Source: Bacteroidales bacterium (GTDB lineage Bacteria; Bacteroidota; Bacteroidia; Bacteroidales; UBA12077). Taken from it: 64,000 nt of DNA. Shown here piece after piece: positions 20,401 through 26,999 of this stretch. Position numbers and translations under genes: made by a program. Each line of letters begins with the position of its first letter. Positions within the stretch are counted from its first letter, which is position 1. The stretch is taken from the NCBI GenBank assembly GCA_016342685.1, contig JAEINU010000001.1:1-64000 (forward strand), given 5' to 3'. The notes beneath the pieces are model-generated. The model saw only the letters and a program-made list of their open reading frames with translations. It was not told where the DNA came from and searched no databases.

Positions 20401-20892
20401 TTTGATGCAGTTGCTGAAGGTCAAGGTTTTGCTGATGTTTCTGATGTGGCTCTAATAGGAAGTCCTATATCTATAACTGTTCCAGGGGCTTCAAATTCAG
20501 GAACATATAATGGTATTCTAACTGTGGTAAATAGTGTTGCATCATGCATTAGTACAACATATCCAATAACCATTCAGATTGATGCAATTCCTGCCCCAAC
20601 AATTTCAGGTATAGATACAACCTGTGTTGGAAACAGTCTAATTTATACAACCGAAGGGAGTATGAATAATTATGTTTGGACAGTTGATGGTACATATGGG
20701 AATGTATCATTAGGAGCGGGTACAAATAGCATAACGGTTGATTGGACAAACTTTACGGGAATAGGTACACCAACAACAATAAATGTTACATATGATAATG
20801 CTGGATGTGTTCCTATATCTGATGGAGCCATAGATGTAATGGTTTTTAAAATCCCAGAAACAGGAAATACATATCACATACCGGAGAATTAA
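11422..20892 (+). CDS. Giant exported repeat protein, paralogue, with YHIP tail
   Basis: A predicted exported protein of 3,156 aa. The tracked start at 11398 is TTG. ATG 11422 (MNILYINCKKGYLLIITLVL) gives a proper signal peptide ending near SLKAQ, so I prefer it. The N-terminus differs from its paralogue: two jelly-roll-like segments of about 170 aa, each opening similarly (LLWTEDFEEAG and VIWAEDFTYGNG). Three modules of 925-965 aa then start near ORF residues 394, 1357 and 2282 (SGNWDDAGTW, NANWNVNSTW, DGKWSVETNW). Two of them end at FTAGD or YTAGVD. Ig/PKD-like domains with CQGQSG and CQGG motifs precede the tail IPETGNTYHIPEN. No type A or B CTD is seen. It shares the three-module plan and tail with the preceding gene, which suggests duplication with exchange of N-terminal domains. 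Ligand and exact role are unknown. Confidence 0.85.
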   Translation: MNILYINCKKGYLLIITLVLLLVQFPSLKAQELLWTEDFEEAGADTYTSNTANLSGLSNAWSYEKTNAGRLRMSAGAAYSKSGTHAATLDVNVNRSLSENYITVVLDISNYSAFTNIALGFSYMDHGDEDNTNDKVWVRSGNDNSQPWVEVYDLAPEGVTNGNWNDVTGIDVTTPLAGQPVSNFLQIRFGQQDNWPTTSTTGNDGITFDDITLSGYSVIWAEDFTYGNGTVTGQGSPAIATWTADGVSGGLGIAVNGEQMRGRNTRSANPDNSLWSINAGDPIEISGFKDVKISVDISENSNLEVADYIQLQYSIDGGAWVNFDVNGYRNNEFTSAVATQSGLSGSTLRIQIIMYNNADKERYFADNIRVTGTPEVVNMGSGTSYYSYQSGNWDDAGTWTHDPGGTTQTATDIPNSGDFVVILGSRTVSLDSDVDTTNLDIVINEGAILNLTTFQFNNDLASLSGQGTLRLSSVNFPTVATNNFVNTGGGTTEYNNASNFTLPATQLVYNNLRLNASGVTATQLSNIDLNGDLHIKQGTYRINDNSVARRQLTINGSVLVDNGASITVGSGNTIDGDISGGTAPFTDYYDKQTHRVVVNGDFTNNGTVKFTNQNFPVFNAFPNNGAATVYFMGATDNTLTCNNTTDFYNIVLDKGIDQTFKLVVYSNAYDHFRLFGRNSEGGENGGANPDLRKALWIRTGTLELQGLTIIPSLTEGGGGGTPNSDFYIPVNGALVLNGSEVVVLSTADDYEEVKAAYNLTLGGTGSVNGVNKGISASSFSIYGKLEINDGYFSTRECGGFVTWDLASGQFNINGGVVDAKQFRAASGSLGLSSYSQSGGEFILRGRFQRIPTKYDNVSDLVNAPINTTRTTTGLDGTKGSFNINNVANVFAMSGGKITIYDASGADGKVFDVLASTANINVTGGTLEIIPTDGSGAEPTNLIITSNAELNNLTINRQSGTSNVQLSTYPLNVLSNLTLSSGTLLANNLNVTVGGDFLMASGTAYTPGTNWTTFNGLGDQSFDINIVGALALNKFKLDKPAGATLIFKGTQSTISISDSLTILKGTLDDGGKTLNFAGTNSESYLYNSGIHSGTGKIVFNDNVPQLITGDGTGVFGNIELNNNTGTAPVYLGVSCTINGELTFSQDKLFNIGEYNLKLGSLASINNAGQNRYIRSDGKAGDGGITKVYSALASSFDFPIGAPSTSHASANYTPASLSFGTAPTSYGNITVVPVGYEHPNTTSKNRSLTYFWRVKSESFNLGSAIINHSYTYSENDVVDNGSDPTESEYIAAMYNNVSYTWTKETVADVNATTNVIGGIGTSYQVLNTIDGEFTAGDTNPNDPFGTPTKFYSRANANWNVNSTWSNTGHTGAAASSSPGANDVVIIGNNNTVTLTKNENCASLQIEAGATLDIYTYTGSVFSIVLTHPNGNGLFRVTTPVTPNNSIPGFFTFPSGDFSDFNVNSGTTEFYDIDGTVGALYILPANINQYGNLIVTARGGDNLVMPNNAYTTIYGDLTCTGDATTAWIAMSWNTNIAPYWDNTAYNPTIEKTINIKGDFNINAGSFEFFNDRAPQHLIVEGNVNVAAGAVLEIYPAYPFVAPVVTNTMEIGGSLINNNDVTLSASSDGNIYNIHTTFFGDNSASITNNTGSPTTIFSNVTINKGSSQSDTLTIDIGGTLTTPTDNWLTLQNGTLKYSRINPSSDFTISRATQFIIPPTAGLYINYPNNVSNRNILIANSNSNDNDLYLNGKLSVIAGNVYVGNTGNIRNNDIEYSGGGDATIDIQGGNLIVNGQIRRNPATTSGILNYTQSGGQVIINGQNALATNAKLEVCNVGSNFDMSGGSLTIVRGGGTTYGDLYIRAENSTVTGGEIIFTQLPNIGPIVNSVQNYILDANVPLNHLTITGKTAATARNATVTLLISPLTLNGDLTISNNNSIFDVNTNYDIDVTVKGGFTNNGFYNHYNNLTTFSGGVQSIQGSTATDFYDLLVDPVTSLSLIRDITIHNDLDLNSGQLLGSTFDINVEGNLINNANYDGDSIQGGVILNGSSIQSISGSGTFGRLEIDNAFGARILNDVTLQKNLRLTTGILDINRYLFTLGVTSIIEGSSFGTTKMISSDGVFSDVGLRKYFNKYNDIADTLIYPIGTSGKYTPVDLRYTSNTNVGYIRINSINDNHPGVLDPDNVLDYFWEVESNGIAGFNGSFDFNYLEEDVQLTGVNTEADYIAAALHIPGSSWSKIDNVDESNNIITFDYSGVDNLSGEYTAGVDPALPLNVPEYTSINDGKWSVETNWAWTGGDAYDCPAGGPNGFIVTIASDDTITTDANYASAYRLSIEGKLKISSTSFGHNLGSVSGNGILYLENGTFPAGRFTDFLDCSNGATLEYGGVSNYTIISDLYSSIPNLHFTGGGTRTLPNKDLTICTQLLIDGPDLDNSVNNRKLTIQGTMERYNTSTFISGSGASATVSFAGSSAQTIGGVLGNFTGVNSLNNLEINNSSGLSINNGGSVEVKRNLLLTNGLISTAASNSLKITNTDINSVIPVGGNSGSYVDGPLIKDINQGDSFLYPIGKGTEIGNKITLSSVRNGTISWTAEYFTPNTTFNNYANPLTYVNSKDYWTVKAGPADQAIIGLKWDDVSDLTPLMTENGLSDMRVADYNTGTEWTEIGSSASGDNNNGTVTTSSEISLPVGGSSDFTTACINITKPRARLNPTGAVCGADGIPVTFIYSAAIPFNYTLDYTIDGVAQPQITITSGEVPYTLTTLITGTYKLKAFTYNNGVNNGVVDQSEVIVYDNPTVANAGTDQSICGGTSATLDGNDPAPYAGLWTIISGAGGTVVTPTSPTSTFNGTNGTTYTLRWTITNGGCESSRDVVIDFPINPPVPAVFTASSAEVCQGQSGVVYTVPNDPGVTYNWSYSGSGHTINGTGNSVTLDFDNSATGGTLGVTSTNGCGISLPREIAINVNPIPTITLDDPNVQVCQGGTSVDLVYTASTGFPDLYSINFDAVAEGQGFADVSDVALIGSPISITVPGASNSGTYNGILTVVNSVASCISTTYPITIQIDAIPAPTISGIDTTCVGNSLIYTTEGSMNNYVWTVDGTYGNVSLGAGTNSITVDWTNFTGIGTPTTINVTYDNAGCVPISDGAIDVMVFKIPETGNTYHIPEN

Positions 20893-21357
20893 AATGAAAA
20901 GCTTACATAGGCACTTAAAAAAACTTATTAACAATTATCAAATTATTTAGATTGAATAATTTGAATATGTTAATAAAATAGGTATTAATACTTAAATTGA
21001 TTTAACTAAATGGTTGTAATTTAGTGATTAATAAAGAAACGCATTTTGAAATACATAGATTTACATCAATATTCTAACTTATAAGGATACTTTAGGATTA
21101 AGAATAATTATATCACCAATAAAAATGGGTTAATGGAACAAATTGATATATTAACAAAAAGCCTTTGGCATTAATCATTAAAAATGATACTTTTATGGGT
21201 CGAAAGAGCCGGTTAATCAAAGCCAGATAGTTAAACTGAAACTAAACAATGCTTAAATCGTTAAATAAATAGAATAAAAACTGTATTACTAAAATAACAA
21301 ACTATAATATAATACAGAACATAAAGAAAAATAAATACTAATTTAAACTTTTAGATC
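20893..21357. other. 465-bp AT-rich region upstream of the 321-aa gene
   Basis: No convincing gene. A 17-codon ATG frame at 20894 is too short to support. The part from about 21140 to 21240 is less AT-rich and contains small self-complementary stretches, for example ATCATT-AAAA-ATGAT near 21173-21187. It could be a long 5' leader of the following gene. I see no terminator hairpin right after the second giant gene. Confidence 0.4.
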
Positions 21358-22323
21358 ATGAAAAAAATGAACTTTTTAAAAATCGCTTTCACATTCGTTT
21401 TAGCTCTTGTTATGACTGCTGCTATTGCACAGAATGACCCTGCTGATTACGGATTAATTAGCACAGATGGTGATGTTTCATATGTTACTTTAGATGCAAC
21501 AATTCCATTTTATGTAACTCCAGATGCTAACTATCATCCAACTTGGGCTGCATTTTCTACTAATTTAACAGCTGGTTTCACTTGGAATTACTATACTGAC
21601 CTTAGCTGGACTATTGGAACTGAATTAGCATTAGCTATAACTGATAACTACGTAGAAATTACAGCAAATACAGTTGGGTCTTATCCAATTAATGTAAAAG
21701 AAGAAGCTCCAGCTGCTTTTGGTGGTTGTGAAGATGCTACTGGTGTAGATTTTACTGTTAATGTTATTGCTAAGCCAACTGCTGATATTACTGGTGCTGC
21801 TGCAAATAATGTATGGAACACAACAACTGCAGGTCACGAATATTATATTTGTGGTGATGCCCTTGCTGAAAACATTACTATTGGTATAACAGAAACAGGT
21901 GTACCTGCTGCTTTAGCTAGTTATGCTTACTCGGTGCAGAAAAGAGTTGTTAATATTAATAATTTAGGTGTTGAAACTGGAGCTGCTACAACAACTACTC
22001 CTGTTGATCGTACTATTGCTACTAAAAATGCAACTGCAACTATTAATGGTGGTACTGAAGTATTTACTACTGCTGCTATGCCTGTTGTAGGTGGTTTAAG
22101 AACAAAATATGAATTTACTATGCAAAAAGCAACTGATGCTGCTGCTGCTGTTGCAGAAGGTATCGTTTCGGCTGTTTCTCATAAATCAGATTATTTAACT
22201 GTTGCTGGCGCTGGTAATATTACAGGATATCCATTTACAGGAACTGTTACTGTAGTTTATATTGTTAACCCTGCTCCAACAACTGGTCCTATTTATCATA
22301 TTCCAACTACAGATTTCTTATAG
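21358..22323 (+). CDS. Exported Ala/Thr-rich protein with YHIP tail
   Basis: A 321-aa protein with a clear signal peptide (MKKMNFLKIAFTFVLALVMTAAIAQ). I recognise no family. The mature part looks like consecutive Ig-like beta-sandwich segments (FTWNYYTDLSWTIG, then VDFTVNVIAKPTADITG). It ends VNPAPTTGPIYHIPTTDFL, the same tail as both giants. Base and codon use differ from the neighbours: many GCT, ACT and GTT codons and a more even composition, as in strongly expressed genes. A hairpin follows the stop codon, before the type B gene. Its size, likely high expression and shared tail suggest a major structural or surface-layer component of the locus. That is inference. Confidence 0.75.
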   Translation: MKKMNFLKIAFTFVLALVMTAAIAQNDPADYGLISTDGDVSYVTLDATIPFYVTPDANYHPTWAAFSTNLTAGFTWNYYTDLSWTIGTELALAITDNYVEITANTVGSYPINVKEEAPAAFGGCEDATGVDFTVNVIAKPTADITGAAANNVWNTTTAGHEYYICGDALAENITIGITETGVPAALASYAYSVQKRVVNINNLGVETGAATTTTPVDRTIATKNATATINGGTEVFTTAAMPVVGGLRTKYEFTMQKATDAAAAVAEGIVSAVSHKSDYLTVAGAGNITGYPFTGTVTVVYIVNPAPTTGPIYHIPTTDFL

Positions 22324-22348
22324 TCTTAAAAAGAATTTAATTATATTT

Positions 22349-22380
22349 ATAACTGGATTAGGTTTTCCTAATCCAGTTAT
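22349..22380 (+). terminator. 14-bp hairpin between the 321-aa gene and the type B gene
   Basis: ATAACTGGATTAGG, a 4-base TTTT loop and CCTAATCCAGTTAT form a perfect stem 25 bases after the stop codon. The T-run is short (TTCT). It may act as an attenuator that lowers expression of the downstream type B and PorP genes relative to the 321-aa protein, or protect the upstream mRNA 3' end. Confidence 0.6.
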
Positions 22381-22414
22381 TCTAAAAATAGAGATATAAC
22401 TAATAAAGAAAAAA

Positions 22415-23416
22415 TTGAAAAAATATATTTACATATTGTTTTTAATTGTTTCGCTAATAAGCTTTAGCTTCAATAGTTATGCTCAGGATTTACCAATAGC
22501 ATGTGGAGGTAGTGTTGAAAGATATCGTGTTGCAGGAGATAATGGTAATTCAGATTTTTATTGGGAAGTTACCGGAGGTGAAATCCTAAGATTTTTTAAC
22601 GATTCTGTTGATATTAAGTGGAGTATTGTAGCTGGAGTTAGAACGATTACAGTTACAGAAAAGAATTTGTATGGTTGCGAAGGTGACCCTTATTCTCAAA
22701 CATTAATGGTAAGTGCTCCTTTTGTAGATATTGGATTAGATGAGGATATTTGTGCTGGAGAAACTTATGAATTTATTACATCAAGCTCTGATGTAACCTC
22801 TTATTTATGGCAAGATAATGAAACAAGCAGTGAGACTTTTATTGCTTCAGTATCTGGTGATTATTGGGTAAGAGTAACAGATGAGTATGGTTGTGCAAAT
22901 ACCGATACCGCAACATTAATAGTTCATGATTTACCTTTGGTCGATTTAGGAGCAGATACAACTCTCTGTGCTGGAGAACCAGGTATCACATTTGACGTTG
23001 CCGACTTCGGAGAAAATTATGAATGGTTTAATGATGAAATCAACTCTATTTATACTGCTGAGTATAATGGAGAAAAACAAGAAATATGGGTAAAAGTGAC
23101 TGATCAATATGGATGTGTTGGTATAGATACTGTATTGGTTGGCTTATGCGAAATTTTTATTCCGAATACGATTACTCCTAATGGTGATAATTATAATGAT
23201 GATTGGGAAATTGAAGCCCTTCAGGCATTTGATGATGTAACTGTTGATGTGTATAATCGTTGGGGAGAAAGAGTTTATCATTCTAAAAAGTATGATGAAC
23301 CTTGGAATGGAACAAATTTAAAAGGTAAAAAATTACCAATGGACTCTTATTATTATGTAATAGATCTACATAATGGAGATGAGCCTATTGTTGGAACAGT
23401 GACAATAATTCGCTAG
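22415..23416 (+). CDS. Gliding-motility-type protein with T9SS type B C-terminal domain
   Basis: A 333-aa exported protein. The start is TTG at 22415, giving MKKYIYILFLIVSLISF and a signal peptide ending near NSYAQ; no ATG fits better. Residues of about 25-240 hold PKD/Ig-like segments (DEDICAGETYEF, DTTLCAGEPGITFD). The last 85 or so residues are a typical type B CTD of the gliding-motility CTERM family: IFIPNTITPNGDNYNDDW, VYNRWGERVYHS, PWNGTNLKGKKLP, YYYVIDLHNG, ending VGTVTIIR. In the family this domain directs export through T9SS and works with a PorP/SprF-type partner, which is the next gene 32-44 bases downstream. It is the only protein of the surface locus with a recognisable T9SS signal, so it may anchor the tail-bearing proteins. 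Confidence 0.88.
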   Translation: MKKYIYILFLIVSLISFSFNSYAQDLPIACGGSVERYRVAGDNGNSDFYWEVTGGEILRFFNDSVDIKWSIVAGVRTITVTEKNLYGCEGDPYSQTLMVSAPFVDIGLDEDICAGETYEFITSSSDVTSYLWQDNETSSETFIASVSGDYWVRVTDEYGCANTDTATLIVHDLPLVDLGADTTLCAGEPGITFDVADFGENYEWFNDEINSIYTAEYNGEKQEIWVKVTDQYGCVGIDTVLVGLCEIFIPNTITPNGDNYNDDWEIEALQAFDDVTVDVYNRWGERVYHSKKYDEPWNGTNLKGKKLPMDSYYYVIDLHNGDEPIVGTVTIIR

Positions 23417-23460
23417 TTTCTTGGAATTTATAAGGAGATTGACTTGTTTTGTGGAGGAAA

Positions 23461-24438
23461 ATGAAAAAAATATTAACAATATTATCTATCTTATTATTGA
23501 CCGTATGTATTGCAAAGAGTCAGCAAGAGCCTGTCTTTAGTCAATATACTATGAATCAATTTCTCATTAACCCTGCCTTTGCTGGTAGTGAGGGATATAC
23601 TTCATTTAATCTTACAGCTCGACAACAATGGTTAGGTTTTGAGGGGGCGCCAATGACCCAGGCAATTAGTGGTCAGACCCGAATCAGTAAAACAAGTTAC
23701 GTTTCTAAATCTAGATCCGTTAAAAAAAGAATTAAGAAAAGAAGACCAAGCGGTAAAATTGGTATAGGAGGATACCTTTATAACGATCAGAATGGACCAA
23801 TTGGTAGAACAGGACTTGAAATAAGTTATGCCTATCATTTATTTGTTAATGATGGGCAATTATCTTTAGGATTATCCCTATCGGCATACCAGTTTAGAGT
23901 AAATACAGCAGATTTAGTTGGAGTTGACGAGGCAGATCCACTTTTAGGAAGTGCTCGTGAAAGCATGTTTATCCCAGACGGTTCTGTTGGAGTTTATTAT
24001 ACATTCTTACCATTTTATATTGGTTTATCAGCAAAAAATTTGTTTCAAGCAAGCGTTAAGTTCGGCTCTGATAATAGTTTCGGCGATTATCAGCAATTAA
24101 GACATTACTATCTTACGACTGGTTATAAATATGATATGGGTAATGATTTCGAGATTGAACCCTCGATTTTATTAAAAACAACAGAATTGTTTAATTTACA
24201 AGCTGATGTTACATTAAAGGGGTATTACAAAAGAGATTATTGGTTAGGGTTTTCATATAGAACAGGAAACGCTTTTATAACAATGGTCGGGGTTAAAGTG
24301 GATCGTTTGTACTTCGGATACGCTTTTGACTATTCATTAAATGATATTCAGAGAATTAGTTATGGATCTCATGAAATTATGATTGGACTTAAATTCGGTG
24401 ATAATTCTAGAAGATATAGATGGTTAAATAGATTCTAA
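23461..24438 (+). CDS. PorP/SprF-family type IX secretion outer-membrane protein
   Basis: 325 aa from ATG 23461 (MKKILTILSILLLTV). The tracked TTG at 23449 adds only MWRK before a clean signal peptide ending near AKSQ. The hallmark N-terminal block FSQYTMNQFLINPAFAGSEG and the following RQQWLGFEGAPMTQAISG are characteristic of the PorP/SprF family. The rest is beta-barrel-like, with aromatic-rich alternating strands. Family members sit in the outer membrane and are needed for secretion or anchoring of the type B CTD protein encoded next to them, as SprF is for SprB. It is encoded directly after the type B protein. A Lys/Arg-rich stretch (SVKKRIKKRRPSGK) near residue 85 is a probable extended loop. 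A terminator follows. Confidence 0.92.
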   Translation: MKKILTILSILLLTVCIAKSQQEPVFSQYTMNQFLINPAFAGSEGYTSFNLTARQQWLGFEGAPMTQAISGQTRISKTSYVSKSRSVKKRIKKRRPSGKIGIGGYLYNDQNGPIGRTGLEISYAYHLFVNDGQLSLGLSLSAYQFRVNTADLVGVDEADPLLGSARESMFIPDGSVGVYYTFLPFYIGLSAKNLFQASVKFGSDNSFGDYQQLRHYYLTTGYKYDMGNDFEIEPSILLKTTELFNLQADVTLKGYYKRDYWLGFSYRTGNAFITMVGVKVDRLYFGYAFDYSLNDIQRISYGSHEIMIGLKFGDNSRRYRWLNRF

Positions 24439-24461
24439 ATTAAATTTACCTTCTGTGCCAT

Positions 24462-24491
24462 ATGCTTTGTAATCTTCAAAGCATTTTTTTT
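24462..24491 (+). terminator. Rho-independent terminator after the PorP/SprF gene
   Basis: ATGCTTTG, a 7-base loop and CAAAGCAT are followed by a run of eight T. It closes the surface-protein locus. Confidence 0.8.
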
Positions 24492-24582
24492 GTTTTGAAT
24501 TCCAGAATTAAATACTTATTAGTATTATTGTAGGTGTAAGTTTAACTATTCTATCTAGTATTAAATCTTAATAAATTACTGT

Positions 24583-25923
24583 ATGAAAAAAATAATTGTA
24601 TTAATAATAATTATAGTATTGTTGGCAATTGCATTCTTCATTGTTAAACCAAGGATTTCTAATAATTATTATATTAAAGGTCAGCAGAGTGTGGATTCTT
24701 TAAAATATGAAATGGCAGTAGACTTACTTTCAAAATCTATTAAATTTAATAAGAAGAATAGTCAAGCCTTGTTGGCAAGAGGAAATTCATATTATCAATT
24801 GAATGAATTTGAAAATGCTTTGAATGATTTTAATTTATTATTGGTGCTCGAAGAAAATAGTTTTGAAGGATTATTTGGTAAAGGTTTGGTTCTTATAAAA
24901 ATGAAGGATTATCTTAAAGCAACAGAAAGTCTAAAAAAAGCAAATAGCCTGAATAATAACAACTCAGATCTTTATTATTTCTTAGGATATTCTAAATTGG
25001 TATTAACCGAATATGAGGAGGCTCTTGAATATTTAAATAAAGCAATTAAATTAGAATCTAACTATGCCGATGCATATCATCAGAGAGGTATCGTAAAAGC
25101 CAATTTAGGTGATCTTGAAGGATCAATTGAGGATTTTAATGATGCTTTAAAGTTAGATAAAGATAATTTAGACGCATATCAGCGACGAGTTAAATATCGT
25201 ATAAATAAAGCGGATTATAATGGAGCAATTGAAGATTACAATTCGATAATTGAATTAGATTCAGAAAATCAAGATGCATATTATCAGCGTGGGTACTTTA
25301 AGTTACAAATCAAAGATTTTAATGGAGCTATTAAAGATTTTGATAAATCTATACAGATAAATTCAAAAGATGCTAAATCGTATAAAAAGCGAGGGAATGC
25401 TAAGTTTGCATTAAAAGAATACGACGAGGCAATAAAAGATTACGATAAATCTTCACAATTGGATATTAACGATGAAGAACCTCATTATCGAAAAGGAACA
25501 GCATTAATTTATAAGTCGGAATTAACCGCAGCGGTAAAATGCTTTAATAAAGCTATTTCCTTAAAAAAAGATTATTATGAGGTCTACTATATTCGTGGAG
25601 TTGCGCAAGCAATGCAAAGTAAATACGAATTATCATTAAAAGATTTTGATCTTGCAATAAAATACAATAAAAGTTTTTATGACGCATATCTGGGGCGTGC
25701 AACTTCTTTAGGTATGCTTGAAAAGCATAATTTAGCTATTGATGATTACAATTTCTATATTAAGCATATTACAAACAATGGCAATGCATATATAAATAGA
25801 GGTGTTTCTAGAATAAACATTGAGGATTTCGATGGTGGGTGCGCTGACTTTAAAAAGGCATTAGATCTTGGAGTAGAAAAAGCTCAGGATATGTTGAACA
25901 TCTATTGCACCTCATCTAATTAA
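24583..25923 (+). CDS. Membrane-anchored TPR protein
   Basis: A 446-aa protein with one N-terminal transmembrane segment (IIVLIIIIVLLAIAFFIV, residues 4-21). About twelve tandem 34-residue tetratricopeptide repeats fill most of the rest, for example YADAYHQRGIVKANLGDLEGSIEDFNDAL and QDAYYQRGYFKLQIKDFNGAIKDFDKSI. TPR arrays form a superhelical scaffold that binds partner proteins. With an uncleaved anchor it probably faces the periplasm, but topology is not proven. The serine-hydrolase-like gene follows after 10 bases, so the two are likely one operon. It is separated from the PorP gene by a terminator. The partner is unknown. Confidence 0.85.
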   Translation: MKKIIVLIIIIVLLAIAFFIVKPRISNNYYIKGQQSVDSLKYEMAVDLLSKSIKFNKKNSQALLARGNSYYQLNEFENALNDFNLLLVLEENSFEGLFGKGLVLIKMKDYLKATESLKKANSLNNNNSDLYYFLGYSKLVLTEYEEALEYLNKAIKLESNYADAYHQRGIVKANLGDLEGSIEDFNDALKLDKDNLDAYQRRVKYRINKADYNGAIEDYNSIIELDSENQDAYYQRGYFKLQIKDFNGAIKDFDKSIQINSKDAKSYKKRGNAKFALKEYDEAIKDYDKSSQLDINDEEPHYRKGTALIYKSELTAAVKCFNKAISLKKDYYEVYYIRGVAQAMQSKYELSLKDFDLAIKYNKSFYDAYLGRATSLGMLEKHNLAIDDYNFYIKHITNNGNAYINRGVSRINIEDFDGGCADFKKALDLGVEKAQDMLNIYCTSSN

Positions 25924-25933
25924 TAAAATTATT

Positions 25934-26998
25934 ATGAAAAAAATATATCTTTTAATTGGCTTTATTTTAGCTGTTTCCCTTGTAAGATCTCAAAATAATA
26001 ATCAGAGCAATCAAAATATTGAAAATAAGATTGACGAATACCTGCGAGCTTTTTCTGGAAATAATTTAGGTGGAGTTGTTTCAGTGTTTCAAAAAGGTGA
26101 AATAAAATTCGAAAAGGCCTATGGATTATCTGATATTTCTGATTTAACTAAAATGAAGTTGGATAACCGGTTTAATATGATTGGATTATCAAAATCATTT
26201 ACGGCTGTGGCAATTATGAAATTAGTTGAAAAGGGAAAGATCAGTTTAGAAGATAACTTATTAGCACTATTTAGCGATTTTCCAGATTATGGGAGTCAGG
26301 TAAAAGTAAAGCATTTACTTTCTCATACTTCTGGTTTGCAAGCATATTCTGAGAATGATGTTCAATCGCAAAGCGAGGTTCTTGAATTTCTGAAGAACGA
26401 AAAGGATTTAAAATTTAAACCTGAAACTACAATGGAACATAGCAATTCTGATTATGCACTGTTGGCAATAATTATTGAAAAAGTATCAGGGATGAGTTAT
26501 TCCGATTTTTTAAATGCAAATATTTTCAAAAAGCTAAAAATGGAGAGTACTGTTGTTGCTTCTAGCATAAGTGGAATGGATAATATTGCTTTTCCATATT
26601 CTTTGGCAAATAAGAGATATAACAAAAACGAAACTAAAAATCCTATTTATGGAGAGCAGGGTATATATTCGAATGTTTATGATATAGCTAAATGGGATAA
26701 GGCTTTGTATACTAATAAATTATTAAAATGTGAGTATTTATCGGAAATATTCCAGGAGAATAAACTGAACGAGGGTAAAACACCAACCTACTATGGTTAT
26801 GGTTGGGTTTTAATGGAAAGAAATAACACTCCTTATTATTGGCATGGTGGAACCGATAATGGTTACACAAACTTAATTTTTCATTTGCCTAATAGTCAAT
26901 TAACAGTTGTAATTTTGGTAAATAGGGAAGATGCTAAGGATCTTTTTAAAAACGCACTTGCAATTGCTAAATTATTTGATAATAATATTAATCTATAA
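25934..26998 (+). CDS. Class C beta-lactamase-fold protein, catalytic Ser and Tyr replaced
   Basis: A 354-aa exported protein (signal MKKIYLLIGFILAVSLVRSQ) of the serine beta-lactamase / DD-peptidase / esterase family. The family SxxK motif aligns with G84-L-S-K87 in FNMIGLSKSFTAVAIMKL, so the nucleophilic Ser is Gly. The YxN motif aligns with H169-S-N171 in MEHSNSDYALLAIII, so the general-base Tyr is His. The third motif, H304-G-G306 in YYWHGGTDNGYTNLIFHLP, is kept, as is the general fold. The frame is intact and the domain full length, so this looks like a maintained pseudoenzyme rather than a decaying gene. Serine 86, two positions later, could in principle act, but it lies outside the normal geometry. 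Co-transcribed with the TPR gene. It may bind peptidoglycan or a partner without cleaving it. Confidence 0.85.
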   Translation: MKKIYLLIGFILAVSLVRSQNNNQSNQNIENKIDEYLRAFSGNNLGGVVSVFQKGEIKFEKAYGLSDISDLTKMKLDNRFNMIGLSKSFTAVAIMKLVEKGKISLEDNLLALFSDFPDYGSQVKVKHLLSHTSGLQAYSENDVQSQSEVLEFLKNEKDLKFKPETTMEHSNSDYALLAIIIEKVSGMSYSDFLNANIFKKLKMESTVVASSISGMDNIAFPYSLANKRYNKNETKNPIYGEQGIYSNVYDIAKWDKALYTNKLLKCEYLSEIFQENKLNEGKTPTYYGYGWVLMERNNTPYYWHGGTDNGYTNLIFHLPNSQLTVVILVNREDAKDLFKNALAIAKLFDNNINL

Positions 26999-26999
26999 G

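Noticed and set aside
11398-20892. Giant repetitive genes as assembly artefacts or CRISPR/tandem DNA repeats
   Set aside because: The frames are open for more than 9 kb with signal peptides and sensible ends. Repeats are at protein level with low identity; there are no regular identical DNA repeats or spacers.
20894-20950. 17-codon ATG frame (MKSLHRHLKKL...) after the second giant gene
   Set aside because: Too short, no supporting signal or family, and in very AT-rich DNA where such frames arise by chance.
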